Source: a bacterium (GTDB lineage Bacteria; Auribacterota; UBA3054; B51-G9). From it: a stretch of 12,227 bases of DNA. The DNA lies in the NCBI GenBank assembly GCA_029933535.1, contig JAOZNZ010000047.1, positions 1-12,227 on the forward strand, in the 5' to 3' direction. Each line of letters begins with the position of its first letter. Position 1 is the stretch's first letter. Shown piece by piece: positions 1-8,600 of this stretch. The position numbers and the translations under genes are program-made. The notes beneath the pieces are model-generated. The model saw only the letters and a program-made list of their open reading frames with translations. It was not told where the DNA came from and searched no databases.

Positions 1-23
1 CAACCGGCTATTCAATGGTACTC

Positions 24-54
24 CGCAGAAAATGAAATTTAGCTTTCGCAAAAT
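24..54. repeat. 31-bp dispersed repeat, copy 1
   Basis: This stretch matches positions 1756-1786 with two mismatches in 31 bases. Copy 1 lies about 180 bases before gene 1 and copy 2 about 65 bases before gene 2. No protein is evident. The copies share the core GCAGAAAATGAAATT. It may be part of a genome-wide repeat or a regulatory element; the sequence does not decide. Confidence 0.7.
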
Positions 55-66
55 TCCAACATTGAC

Positions 67-90
67 CGTGCGGCAGCACGTTATTTTATT
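67..90 (+). terminator. possible terminator of a gene left of the window
   Basis: A short perfect hairpin (CGTGC, loop GGCA, GCACG) is followed by the T-rich run TTATTTTATT. The stem is only five pairs, so this is a weak call. It would end a plus-strand transcript entering from the left. No convincing coding sequence is seen between position 1 and this hairpin. Confidence 0.35.
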
Positions 91-141
91 AGTTGCGCTC
101 TCAAATTTGACAGATAATACAAAAAAGCAAGCAAATCATTA

Positions 142-170
142 TTGATTTCATGTTTTTCTTTTGATATAAT
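142..170 (+). promoter_or_regulatory. sigma-70-type promoter for gene 1
   Basis: A -35-like TTGATT (142-147) is separated by 17 bases from a perfect -10 TATAAT (165-170). A TG one base upstream of the -10 (162-163) gives an extended -10. Transcription would start near 177, leaving a leader of about 60 bases. The leader contains CAACTAAACAACC followed by AGGAGATC; gene 3 has almost the same leader, which suggests common origin or shared control. Confidence 0.7.
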
Positions 171-236
171 ATGTTCAAACATTTTAAAGCAGTAAGTAAT
201 TAACAGTTAAACAACTAAACAACCACAGGAGATCAA

Positions 237-1580
237 ATGATGAAAAAACTAACAAAACTCACCTTAACCCTACTCGCAGTTATCTCTCTTACCATTACGG
301 CTAACGCGGTAACTTATTTCTCGGACAACTACACCGTTACCGGCAGCGGAGATGCAGATTATCAGTACGCCGACGGAGTACGTCAATCAGGCACAATGTC
401 ACCAACTAATTACATAGCCGCGACAGCCGGTGCTGTAAGCGATTCCGGCGATTATGCAGGACTTTGCCACATGGAAAACTGGGACGGTATTTCCCCGAAT
501 GAAATGTATACTAACAGTGCCGGCAAATTAGTTTATGAATTTGATATAATCCGGTATGATACAGGTTGGACAGCATTTGCATTTGGCAAAGATTTTCTTC
601 AGGACTGGCATCATATCCGTTCAGGAATGGGAATAGCTTTCACAGCAGTTAACACGTATGAAACGAAGGACAGAGATGTACAACCTTATATGGGTGTTTG
701 TTCAGAAATGGGATTAAGCAACGCTTACCATGTAACAATAGTAATTGCACAGGATGGTTTTCCAACTCCAGGCGATGCTTACGTTGCTATTTTTGTTAAT
801 AATAAGCCTCTTATAATGGATGACGCCACTAAAAATTATGTTTACAGACATGTAGCCGGTTTTACTAATAATTATATTTCTATGAGAGGTCCACTTAGTT
901 TTGATAATCTTGTAATTAGAGATGCTTTAGCAAATGAAGTTATGTCAAGTGCATGGAATAACGATGCCGACTCAGGCATTTCCAGCACCAAAACTTATAC
1001 TCACGCAGTAAACTTTGCAACTGATGCAACAACAACAGTTAATGGTGTAGAATTTATAGGTTCAGGAACTGCTCTTCCGCAAAGCGGAGCTAACTGGGTG
1101 TATAATAATGCCAGCGCAGGTCTTGGCGCATATGCCATAAGTATGGTAGGCGAAACGCCGAATGTTACCGGCGCGGGAGCAGGTTTAGTCACTGACTGTC
1201 TTCTTGACGCGGGTCCGGGTTTCACTTCAGGTGAACTTACACTTTCGGGACTCACTCCCGGACAAGGATATATACTTAACCTTTACGGTGTCGGACTTGT
1301 CTGGAGCGCGCCTAACAGCCGTTCAAACTATTTCGCAACAAGTGATGGCGGCACAATTACGATGATAGACCAAAGCGAATTCGGTGCGGATAATGGTCAG
1401 GTTTTAAATTATAATTACACAGCACCTGCAAACGGAGTTTTTTCGATTGCGGCTATTCCGGCTGTAACAAACGCCGGCGGCGTTTATTGCTGGTACGCTT
1501 TCAGTAATACTGTAATACCTGAACCTGCGATCTTCGCTCTTCTCGGATTGCTTGGTTTAGCATTCTTCCGCAGTAAATAA
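237..1580 (+). CDS. PEP-CTERM surface protein with one LamG-YTH module pair
   Basis: This 447-residue protein is probably exported and placed on the cell surface or in the extracellular matrix. Residues 1-24 form a signal peptide (MMKK, hydrophobic core, cleavage after ANA). Residues 25-232 resemble a LamG/concanavalin-type beta-sandwich, opening with the RQSGT motif at 49-53. Residues about 236-423 form a second module with YTHAVNF at 254-260, seen in duplicate in the two following genes. The C-terminus has PEP at 428-430, then a leucine-rich membrane stretch and the basic end FFRSK, a classic PEP-CTERM signal recognised by an exosortase. AGGAG at 227-231 supports the start at 237; the adjacent ATG at 240 is also possible. 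A promoter lies upstream and a strong hairpin terminator downstream, so it appears to be its own transcript. The ligand is unknown; polysaccharide binding or matrix structure is an inference from family. Confidence 0.88.
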   Translation: MMKKLTKLTLTLLAVISLTITANAVTYFSDNYTVTGSGDADYQYADGVRQSGTMSPTNYIAATAGAVSDSGDYAGLCHMENWDGISPNEMYTNSAGKLVYEFDIIRYDTGWTAFAFGKDFLQDWHHIRSGMGIAFTAVNTYETKDRDVQPYMGVCSEMGLSNAYHVTIVIAQDGFPTPGDAYVAIFVNNKPLIMDDATKNYVYRHVAGFTNNYISMRGPLSFDNLVIRDALANEVMSSAWNNDADSGISSTKTYTHAVNFATDATTTVNGVEFIGSGTALPQSGANWVYNNASAGLGAYAISMVGETPNVTGAGAGLVTDCLLDAGPGFTSGELTLSGLTPGQGYILNLYGVGLVWSAPNSRSNYFATSDGGTITMIDQSEFGADNGQVLNYNYTAPANGVFSIAAIPAVTNAGGVYCWYAFSNTVIPEPAIFALLGLLGLAFFRSK

Positions 1581-1609
1581 TTTAAATTTTAAATTATTTA
1601 GTTATTCTT

Positions 1610-1656
1610 AAAGCTGTCTGGGGGCGCTTCGCGATTCCTCAGGCGGCTTTTATTTT
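1610..1656 (+). terminator. rho-independent-type terminator of gene 1
   Basis: AAAGCTGTCTG (1610-1620) pairs with CAGGCGGCTTT (1640-1650) over 11 base pairs, two of them G-U. The loop holds a GC-rich inner hairpin, and the 3' arm runs directly into TTTTATTTT. It lies 30 bases after the stop codon of gene 1, the right place to end that transcript. Confidence 0.75.
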
Positions 1657-1704
1657 GGAGTGCAACAATAAAGATTTTTTAAATCAAGAAATCATTTGTT
1701 GCGA

Positions 1705-1738
1705 ATAATTATTTTTTGCTCGATGCAAAAATAATTAT
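1705..1738. repeat. AT-rich hairpin
   Basis: ATAATTATTTTTTGC (1705-1719) is matched in inverse by GCAAAAATAATTAT (1725-1738), with loop TCGAT and one bulged T. It lies inside the segment bounded by TTTTGGAGTGCA. A TATAAT overlaps its right edge at 1736-1741 and could be the -10 of a gene 2 promoter, but no good -35 or TG extension accompanies it. Confidence 0.6.
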
Positions 1739-1741
1739 AAT
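1736..1741 (+). promoter_or_regulatory. weak candidate -10 for gene 2
   Basis: A perfect TATAAT lies 110 bases before the gene 2 start. Only a T-rich run occupies the -35 position, and the box is part of an AT-rich hairpin, so this is a low-confidence promoter. No better candidate was seen between the gene 1 terminator and gene 2. Confidence 0.25.
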
Positions 1742-1755
1742 AGTTAATTCATTCT

Positions 1756-1786
1756 CGCAGAAAATGAAATTCAGCTATCGCAAAAT
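1756..1786. repeat. 31-bp dispersed repeat, copy 2
   Basis: This is the second copy of the sequence at 24-54, with two differences. It sits within the segment bounded by the 12-bp inverted repeats and ends 65 bases before the start of gene 2. Confidence 0.7.
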
Positions 1787-1851
1787 ATCACCATTTCTGC
1801 ACTCCAAAATCCATTAGGTCTATTTTACAAATCAACTACCGGAAACCGAAA

Positions 1852-4800
1852 ATGAAAATTCTCAAACAACTAACAAGAAAAATGAAATTTGAAATTAGAA
1901 ATTTGAAACTTGTGTCGTTCTTGCTACTTTTAACTCTATCCCTTTTCACCTCTCCGAAAATATCAGCTGAAGTTATTATTGCCGATGACTTTACTGTAAC
2001 TTCTTCCGGCTTCCCGGTGAACGGAGATGTCAATTTGCAAATTAGTAACGGTCGGCAAACCGGAACTGCAGCAACGCTTGAATACGTCTGGTGGCCGGGT
2101 TTATCCGGCAACGCAACGCCCAGACTTACTTCTTCCGGTTCTCGCGCAGGTTTATGTACATTTGACCGAGCGGTATCTATGAATTTGGAAAAAAACTTTA
2201 CTGATCTTAATAGTGGTTTTTCTATTGAATTCGATCTTATAAGACTTGGAGATATAGATTACGGAACCAGTATCGGCTTCGGTAAAGCGTACGGCATGGC
2301 AGGATGGCAGCACAATTACGGTTTGGACATTGTATTCAACCGAACCGACGGCATTCCGGGATATTTCATCAGTGATAATGCGTTTGGTGAAGATCTTGCG
2401 ATTACCGGTCCAACAAAAGGATATTATCAATTTCCCGAACTTGCGTATGAAACCAATCCGACAATCAGGGTAAAAGTTTGTATTTTAAATGATATATTTC
2501 CTGCTACAAATTACTGGCGTTTTTCACTTTTCTTAAATGGTCAGCCATATCCGGCATACACAAACGGAGCCGGCTCGGTTTTTTCTCATACTATAACTTC
2601 AAAACCTACCAATAATTATATTGTAATAAATCAAAATCCACCTTATGATGAAGGCGGCGTTCTTGATCCGATAATTGCTATTGATAATTTTAAAATCGCT
2701 ACTTTATCTGACAGTACAGTCGGCACGGCAGCTTGGTCAGATGACAGCAGTTCAGGAATTAACGGTTCAAAGATTTATACTCACGCGGTGAATTTCGGTG
2801 AGTTTGGTGATACAGTTATAAACGGTTTAGTTTTCACGGGATCTGAATCTAATTTATATGGCAGCAACTGGAAATTAGTTTCTGCTTCATCCATTCCGCT
2901 TACCGGTCCATTTTCTTCTTACGGTGAAGGAAAAGCCCCATCTATAACCGGTGCGAGTCTGGGTCTTGTTTCAAATTATATTAAAGCCGCCGACTCCGAC
3001 AGTGCGGGCGGACTTTTCATCTCCGGTCTTACTCCCGGCTTGAATTATAAAGTTTCGCTTTACAGTTTCGGTTTCGAAGCTGCCGGAGGGCGATCTTCCT
3101 ACATTTCCACAAGTGATGGAATAAAATTCCCAATCATAGATCAGGACGAATTTGGAGACAACGGCGGTCAGCTTTTAACTTACGAATATACGGCTTCTGA
3201 CGATGGAACTTTTTCAATTTCAACTACTCCGATTACCCCAACCGCTCCGGCATGGAACTGGTTTGCTTTTTGCAACGAAGTTTTACCCCCTGATGCTCCG
3301 GCTTCGATTTCTGCTTCCGAAGGTATTTACTCGAACAAAATAGAGGTGTCGTGGTCAACAGTTGACGGCATGGAATATTATGTTCTTTACCGCGCGGAAT
3401 CTTCTGACATTTCAGCAACGAATTTCAGCACGCAGCTTGTCTCAAATTCTTATGATGATGTTATTCCGGCTGTTACTTATGCTCAGGATTATTATTATTG
3501 GGTGCAGGCTTGCAACACAGGAGGAAGCAGCGCGCTTACCGGTCCCGCTTATGGATTTACGCAAAGTGAAAATCCTCCGGATACTCCTAACGGCATTTCT
3601 CCGTCTTCACTGAATATAGTCACTTCACCGGTGAAATTTGTCGCAAGCGAATATAACGATAACGGCGGCTTTGCCTTTGAAGCAAGCCAGTGGCAGGTTT
3701 CCGAGAGCCCTGGTTTTTCTCCCTTGAAGTGGGATAGCGGTGAAACTGCTCCACCAACAAATTTTGTTTTCGCGCCGCAAAATAAAGTTTATTCAGGTAC
3801 AAATTTCTGGCGCGTAAGGTATATGAATGACAAAAACACCTGGAGCGACTGGTCAAACAGCAATCAGTTTATCTGCGTGGCGGGCGAACAGAAATCAGGA
3901 ATTTTCAAAGACAATTTTAATGTACTTCCAACCGGAGATGTAAACACAGATTATGCAGTGTTTGGCAGGCAGAGCGGTACAATTTCACCACTTGCTTACA
4001 CAGTTTCCGGCACGACAGAAATAGGAGGATTTTCCACGTATCCCGGAAAACTTATGCTAGAGCAAAATGCCGGATGCTCCCCTATCGCAAGTCTTGAAAG
4101 TTCACCGAATTTTAAAATAGAATTTGACGCTGAACCACATTTGTTTGACGGTTCGGGCGATTGGCTTTCGTGCGCATTTGGAAAAGATGCCAACGCGATT
4201 TTATCGCCAATAAGTTCTTCAGGTCTCGGCGCATTATTTTTCGCTCATACAGGGTTTCAATTTTATGAAGGTGAAACTCTTCTTGGTACTTCCTGGGACG
4301 TTCCGACCAACGGTCCTTTTCATGTTGAGATTACCGCTTCAACGGAAGAATTTAACACTGGTGATCCTGCTATTTGTTCAGTTTTTGTGAATGGGCGTCC
4401 AATGGTAATTGGGGAAGGTGATCCAAGAAACTTTGCGCATACTTTATCAGGTGGTTTTTCTAAAAATTACATTACTTTTTTCAGCAGCGGCGCGGGCAAC
4501 AAACCAAGTCTTGTTGATAATTTTTCTATCGAAGAAACCTCGGCAATGCTTACCGAGCACGAATGGACTGATAACGCAAGTTCTCAAATTGATTCGTTAA
4601 AAGAATATACGCATCTCGTAAATCTTAACGGAGATGATGTTGAAATTAACGACCATACTTTTATCGGAACAGGAACTCTGACAAACTGTCCTCCTGATGA
4701 CTTCTGCGCGTATGCAAATGGCGCTCCGGAAATCACTAAAACTAATTGGGCGATTATAACTTCTCACGATTGGCTTGGATTTTTTCATCTTTCTCCGCCA

Positions 4801-5529
4801 ACGACTAAAATTTCCGGTACAAGTGAAGACCTCGCTAAACATTTTGTTTTAAGTGGAAGAGGATCAATGGCTATTCAATTATTCGGTCTTACACCTAATT
4901 CTTCCAATTCAATGTTTGTTTATTGCCAGGGGTTTGAGGACGGCAGCCGCATAGCTACTTTTTCAAGTTCAGCAGGCAATGTTACCGATACTGTTGATAT
5001 GGATGAATACGGCGAAGGCGGGGGGATAATCATTCAGTACGATTATATTGCTTCAAAAGAAGGAACGTTTACTCTTTCTATTAACGGGACAGAAACTTAC
5101 GCGTTCCATGTTTCCGGCTTCGCGAATACAGAAACCGGAACACAAGATCCTGAGATTTATGTTGATAATATGCTTGCTTTCGGCGAAACCGCTCTCAAAA
5201 CTTTGCCGCTGGAAATTGCTAATATCGGCGGTGGGGTCGTTGACGGAACTATCAGCGGAATAGAAGAGCCATTCAGCCTTTCCACAAACTGGTATTACGC
5301 TGTTCCGGGAACAAACGCTGATGTTTCTGTAACTTTCTCGCCTACTGAAGAAAGAGATTATACAAATATCATTACACTGGCAGGAAGTGGCGGCAGTGTA
5401 CAAGTTACACTAACAGCCAACGGGATACCTGAACCCTGTTTATTTTGGATTTTAAATTTTGGATTTTGGATTTGCATTAGCGTCCGGAGAAAATTAGTTC
5501 CGATAGTGAATACATCGGAACGAATTTAA
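1852..5529 (+). CDS. large modular surface protein, LamG-YTH twice, FnIII, ASH-like, PEP-CTERM-like tail
   Basis: This 1225-residue exported protein is a paralogue of gene 3. In order: signal peptide (1-39, ending near ISA); LamG-like module with GRQTGT at 67-72; YTH module with YTHAVNF at 309; fibronectin-III-like domain about 478-570; a second FnIII-like domain about 574-676; a second LamG-like module with GRQSGT at 705; a second YTH module with YTHLVNL at 919; an ASH/choice-of-anchor-like domain about 1095-1190; PEP at 1193-1195; and a hydrophobic stretch. The start at 1852 is chosen because MKILKQL matches MKITKQL of gene 3, although the ribosome site is weak (GGAA at 1841). The signal peptide has about 15 extra residues coded by a heptanucleotide tract. 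The anchor is also coded by a heptanucleotide tract and carries an extra hydrophilic tail coded by a palindrome. The function is probably surface adhesion or matrix structure; no catalytic motif is seen. Confidence 0.87.
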   Translation: MKILKQLTRKMKFEIRNLKLVSFLLLLTLSLFTSPKISAEVIIADDFTVTSSGFPVNGDVNLQISNGRQTGTAATLEYVWWPGLSGNATPRLTSSGSRAGLCTFDRAVSMNLEKNFTDLNSGFSIEFDLIRLGDIDYGTSIGFGKAYGMAGWQHNYGLDIVFNRTDGIPGYFISDNAFGEDLAITGPTKGYYQFPELAYETNPTIRVKVCILNDIFPATNYWRFSLFLNGQPYPAYTNGAGSVFSHTITSKPTNNYIVINQNPPYDEGGVLDPIIAIDNFKIATLSDSTVGTAAWSDDSSSGINGSKIYTHAVNFGEFGDTVINGLVFTGSESNLYGSNWKLVSASSIPLTGPFSSYGEGKAPSITGASLGLVSNYIKAADSDSAGGLFISGLTPGLNYKVSLYSFGFEAAGGRSSYISTSDGIKFPIIDQDEFGDNGGQLLTYEYTASDDGTFSISTTPITPTAPAWNWFAFCNEVLPPDAPASISASEGIYSNKIEVSWSTVDGMEYYVLYRAESSDISATNFSTQLVSNSYDDVIPAVTYAQDYYYWVQACNTGGSSALTGPAYGFTQSENPPDTPNGISPSSLNIVTSPVKFVASEYNDNGGFAFEASQWQVSESPGFSPLKWDSGETAPPTNFVFAPQNKVYSGTNFWRVRYMNDKNTWSDWSNSNQFICVAGEQKSGIFKDNFNVLPTGDVNTDYAVFGRQSGTISPLAYTVSGTTEIGGFSTYPGKLMLEQNAGCSPIASLESSPNFKIEFDAEPHLFDGSGDWLSCAFGKDANAILSPISSSGLGALFFAHTGFQFYEGETLLGTSWDVPTNGPFHVEITASTEEFNTGDPAICSVFVNGRPMVIGEGDPRNFAHTLSGGFSKNYITFFSSGAGNKPSLVDNFSIEETSAMLTEHEWTDNASSQIDSLKEYTHLVNLNGDDVEINDHTFIGTGTLTNCPPDDFCAYANGAPEITKTNWAIITSHDWLGFFHLSPPTTKISGTSEDLAKHFVLSGRGSMAIQLFGLTPNSSNSMFVYCQGFEDGSRIATFSSSAGNVTDTVDMDEYGEGGGIIIQYDYIASKEGTFTLSINGTETYAFHVSGFANTETGTQDPEIYVDNMLAFGETALKTLPLEIANIGGGVVDGTISGIEEPFSLSTNWYYAVPGTNADVSVTFSPTEERDYTNIITLAGSGGSVQVTLTANGIPEPCLFWILNFGFWICISVRRKLVPIVNTSERI
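1884..1911. repeat. heptanucleotide tract, 4 units, in signal-peptide codons of gene 2
   Basis: Four consecutive 7-base units read GAAATTT, GAAATTA, GAAATTT, GAAACTT. They begin at the last base of the second in-frame ATG (1882) and code for part of the N-region of the signal peptide. Because seven is not a multiple of three, gain or loss of one unit would shift the reading frame. The units are imperfect, which lowers the chance of slippage. Confidence 0.75.
5155..5261. repeat. 107-bp near-identical block shared with gene 3, copy A
   Basis: This block in the ASH-like domain of gene 2 matches 8814-8920 in gene 3 with six mismatches in 107 bases, including an uninterrupted identical run of 47 bases (5182-5228 and 8841-8887). 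Most of the two genes is clearly more diverged. This fits gene conversion or recent exchange between the paralogues. Confidence 0.85.
5443..5470. repeat. heptanucleotide tract, 4 units, in anchor codons of gene 2
   Basis: Four 7-base units read TTTTGGA, TTTTAAA, TTTTGGA, TTTTGGA. They code for the hydrophobic segment after the PEP motif (FWILNFGFW). The anchor thus appears to be built from repeat DNA rather than from the leucine-rich sequence found in gene 1. A change in unit number would replace the rest of the C-terminus. Confidence 0.75.
5491..5527. repeat. REP-like palindrome forming the 3' end of gene 2
   Basis: AAATTAGTTCCGAT (5491-5504) and ATCGGAACGAATTT (5514-5527) form a 14-pair inverted repeat with one mismatch and a 9-base loop. 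It codes for the last 12 residues of gene 2 and the first base of its stop codon. It resembles the palindromes at 5536-5574 and 9406-9439, all with outer arms AAATT/AATTT and a CCGA/TCGG core. Confidence 0.75.
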
Positions 5530-5535
5530 AATTTT

Positions 5536-5580
5536 AAATTTATCCCGAGAGCTTTAGCATCTCGGGATTAATTTTCTCTT
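5536..5580 (+). terminator. hairpin terminator after gene 2, REP-like
   Basis: AAATTTATCCCGAGA (5536-5550) pairs with TCTCGGGATTAATTT (5560-5574), 15 positions with one mismatch, followed by TTTTCTCTT. It begins seven bases after the gene 2 stop, so it probably ends that transcript. It also belongs to the palindrome family seen at 5491-5527 and 9406-9439. Confidence 0.72.
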
Positions 5581-5609
5581 ACTAAACAAAAATAAAATTG
5601 CGAAAAATA

Positions 5610-5618
5610 TGTTATAAT
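5610..5618 (+). promoter_or_regulatory. extended -10 promoter for gene 3
   Basis: TGTTATAAT gives a perfect -10 (5613-5618) with the TG extension, as at gene 1. No recognisable -35 lies 17 bases upstream, which extended -10 promoters can tolerate. Transcription would begin near 5625, giving a leader of about 30 bases with CAACTTAACAACC and GGAGATC, almost the gene 1 leader. Confidence 0.6.
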
Positions 5619-5654
5619 ATTATTGAACCAACTTAACAACCGGAGATCTCAGAA

Positions 5655-8600
5655 ATGAAAATAACCAAACAACTGCCAGCAATTCTTTTAGCATTAATAA
5701 TTTCTATAACCTCTTCACTTAATGCTGAAACTCTTTTCCTGGATAATTTTAATATCGATGGAACAGGAGATCTCAACACCGATTATGATGTCGCCGGACG
5801 GCAAAGCGGCACTTTTGCTCCTTTAGAATACAGTTCAACTATTCCAACTCTAACTGATACAGGCATTTATGCCGGGAAATATTTTTGCGATCAACGGAAT
5901 GATTCAACTCCATTACACAATTTTACCGAGTATGGTAATTTCTGCATGGCGTTTGATATGGATTTGTATACAAATTTTCATTCAATTTTTCAAGTGATGA
6001 GTTGCGGCAAAGCTCTTGGAACAGGTTATGGAACAATGGTAGGTCTTGATGTTTTCTGGGGCAAATTTGGCGATGCAAGCCTTTACGCTGTCAGCGAAAC
6101 AAATAATTCCATTCAATTTTTTGCATCTCCGGGATTGTTTACAGAGACTAACATGGCGCATAAAGTAAAAGTAGGAGTTTCGCTTACCGGTTTTCCACCT
6201 GCTCCGGAAGACAAATGCCATGCTGTGCTTTTTATTGACGATAAACCATATCCATTCAGTGTTGACGCGCGAGCGTTTGTGCGCACCCTCGCTACTAATT
6301 TATACAATGATAATTATATTAGCATAGGCAATTGGGACGGATATGGACTTACTGATCCTCCGGCTACAGTTGATAATTTCACTATTTCCACTTTGCATTC
6401 CAACGAACTCACAACAACTGCCTGGACAAGCGATGCGAATTCCGGGATTGACAGTTCTAAAATATATACTCATGCCGTCAGTTTTGGTGATTCAGCCGGT
6501 TTCAATGTCAATGGAGTTCCTTTTACAGGATCAGGTTCCGCAATGAGCGGAAGCGATTGGGAATTAGTAACTGCTGATTCGGCACCACTTTCCGGTCCAA
6601 ACGCTTCTACAAATATGAATATTACCGGCGAGAGTTCAGGCATAGCATCCAATTTTTTGTCTTCAGCTTCTTATGACAATGCCGGTGCGCTTATTATTTC
6701 CGGTCTTGCACCGAATGTGCAGTATGAATTATCTCTTTTTTGTGCCGGTGCAGAAGCTTCCGGCGGTCGCCAATCATATTTTGCCACAAGCGGTGGATCA
6801 CCGATATATCCGATTGATCAGGACGAGTTTGGCAGTGGCAATGGCCAGCGTTTAACATGTGCTTACACTGCGTCAAAAGATGGAGCTTTTACGATTTTAA
6901 CCACGCCTTTAACCGACGCAACACCAACATGGAACTGGTATGGATTCTGCAACAAAGCTTTACCGCCTATAGCACCGACATCGATTTCTGCGACTAAAGG
7001 AATTTACTCTGACAAGATTCATGTAAACTGGGGCGAAGTTTTATCTTCACAATCTTATTTTGTTTATCGTGCTGAAACAAATGATTTATCGTCAACGAAT
7101 TTTGTTGTTCAAGTTATTTCTAACTTTTATGACGATACTGTTCCATCAGTTGTTCTCGCTCAAGATTATTATTATTGGGTGCAAGCGGCAAACCTGGCCG
7201 GCGTAAGTTCAATATTCGGCTCGGATTACGGTTTTACAAAAAGCACACCTCCTGACACCCCTACAGCCATTTCACCTGATGGTATTGTAGTTACTTCACC
7301 GGTAGAATTCACAGCAAGTTCTTATAACGACGGAAGCGGATTCGCTTTCGAAGCAAGTCAGTGGCAGGTTTCCACCGACATCGGTTTTTCATCTATTGTA
7401 TGGGAAACCGGTGAAAACGGACCACCGGTGACTTCTATTTTCGCATCGCGAAACAGCATTCCTAATGGTACTAATTACTGGCGCGTTCGTTATAAAAATG
7501 ACAAAAATACCTGGAGCGCATGGGCTGATAATAAATTATTTGTATGCGTTCAGTCAGCTGCACAGCCCGGTGTTTTCGAAGACAGTTTCAATGTTATCGG
7601 CAATGGCAGCATTAATCTCGACTGCAATGCCGCTGGAAGACAATCCGGCAACGCAACTCCACTCAATTATATTGTTTCCGGAACAACGGAAATCGGTAGT
7701 GGGTCAAGCAATCCGGGTGAATTATTACTCGGTCAAAATTCGGGTTGTTCGCCGTTGATGAGTTTTGAAAGTTCCGACAAATTCAACATAGAATTTGATG
7801 TAAAGCTGCATAATTTTGATGCGTCAACTGACTGGTTATCACTGTCGCTAGGCAATGACAATCAATCCAGCATTTTACCTGAAAACAACGCCGGTCTTGG
7901 GGCTCTTTTCCTTGCAGACGGAACATTTCAATTTTTTGATGGTGTAACACTACTTCATTCTGAAGCTAATGCCATTCCTGCAGCCCAGGAATTTCATGTT
8001 TTAATAACTACATCAACCGAGGAGTTTGGTGAAGGCGAAGATGCTTATTGTTCCATTTTTGTCAATGGAACACCTATGGCAAACAATGATGTATTCAATA
8101 AGTATGGTTATACACTAAATGGTGGTTTAGAAAAAAATTATGTTACTATGTATAATTATAATGAAGTTGGAACTTCATCAAGTTTGGTTGATAATTTGAA
8201 AATCAGCCCTGCTGTTACTAATGTTATTACAGTTCATCCGTGGACAGGCGATGCTGATTCTTTGATTGATGAGGCAAAAGAATACACACATCTTGTGAAT
8301 CTTAGTGGAGATGATGTTACAATTAATACTCATGAATTTATAGGAACAGGAATTCTTACAAATCAGGGATTTGGTAACGGCGATCCACACTATACTACTT
8401 CTACCTGGGCAATTATTGACGCCAGTAATTATTTGGTTGCCTGGACAGATAACCCTCCGCCTACTCCGGTTTTAAGCGGTGATTCTTTCACTTTAGGACA
8501 ATTCGGTGTTATCGGCGGTGGTTCTCCCGCTCTGGTTCTTTCGGGGCTGACTCCTAACTCTTCTAATACTTTGTATTTATATTCCTGGGCACGGCAAAAC

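Larger units (their letters stand above)
1653..1809. repeat. segment bounded by 12-bp inverted repeats TTTTGGAGTGCA
   Basis: TTTTGGAGTGCA at 1653-1664 is repeated in perfect inverse at 1798-1809, enclosing about 130 bases without coding content. A further copy of TGCACTCCAAAA lies at 9353-9364 before gene 4. The layout recalls a small non-autonomous element with terminal inverted repeats, but no clear target-site duplication is visible. It may instead be a palindromic repeat family with paired ends. Confidence 0.55.
1581..1851. other. intergenic region between genes 1 and 2
   Basis: This 271-base gap begins with two TTTAAAT units directly after the stop codon. It then holds the gene 1 terminator, a 12-bp inverted repeat enclosing 1665-1797, an AT-rich hairpin, copy 2 of the 31-bp repeat and the short leader of gene 2. 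No coding sequence is apparent. Confidence 0.7.

Noticed and set aside
2..148. 48-codon open frame at the left edge
   Set aside because: It runs through the 31-bp repeat, the hairpin and the -35 of the gene 1 promoter, with no protein-like features; probably chance.
5053..5403. 116-codon reverse-strand frame inside gene 2
   Set aside because: It is fully contained in a clear coding region, has no recognisable domain or ribosome site, and is a shadow; the same applies to the other frames inside genes 1-5.
5765..5776. Internal ribosome-site-like AGGAGATCTCAA in gene 3
   Set aside because: No start codon follows at the right distance, and it codes for the conserved GDLN segment of the LamG-like module.
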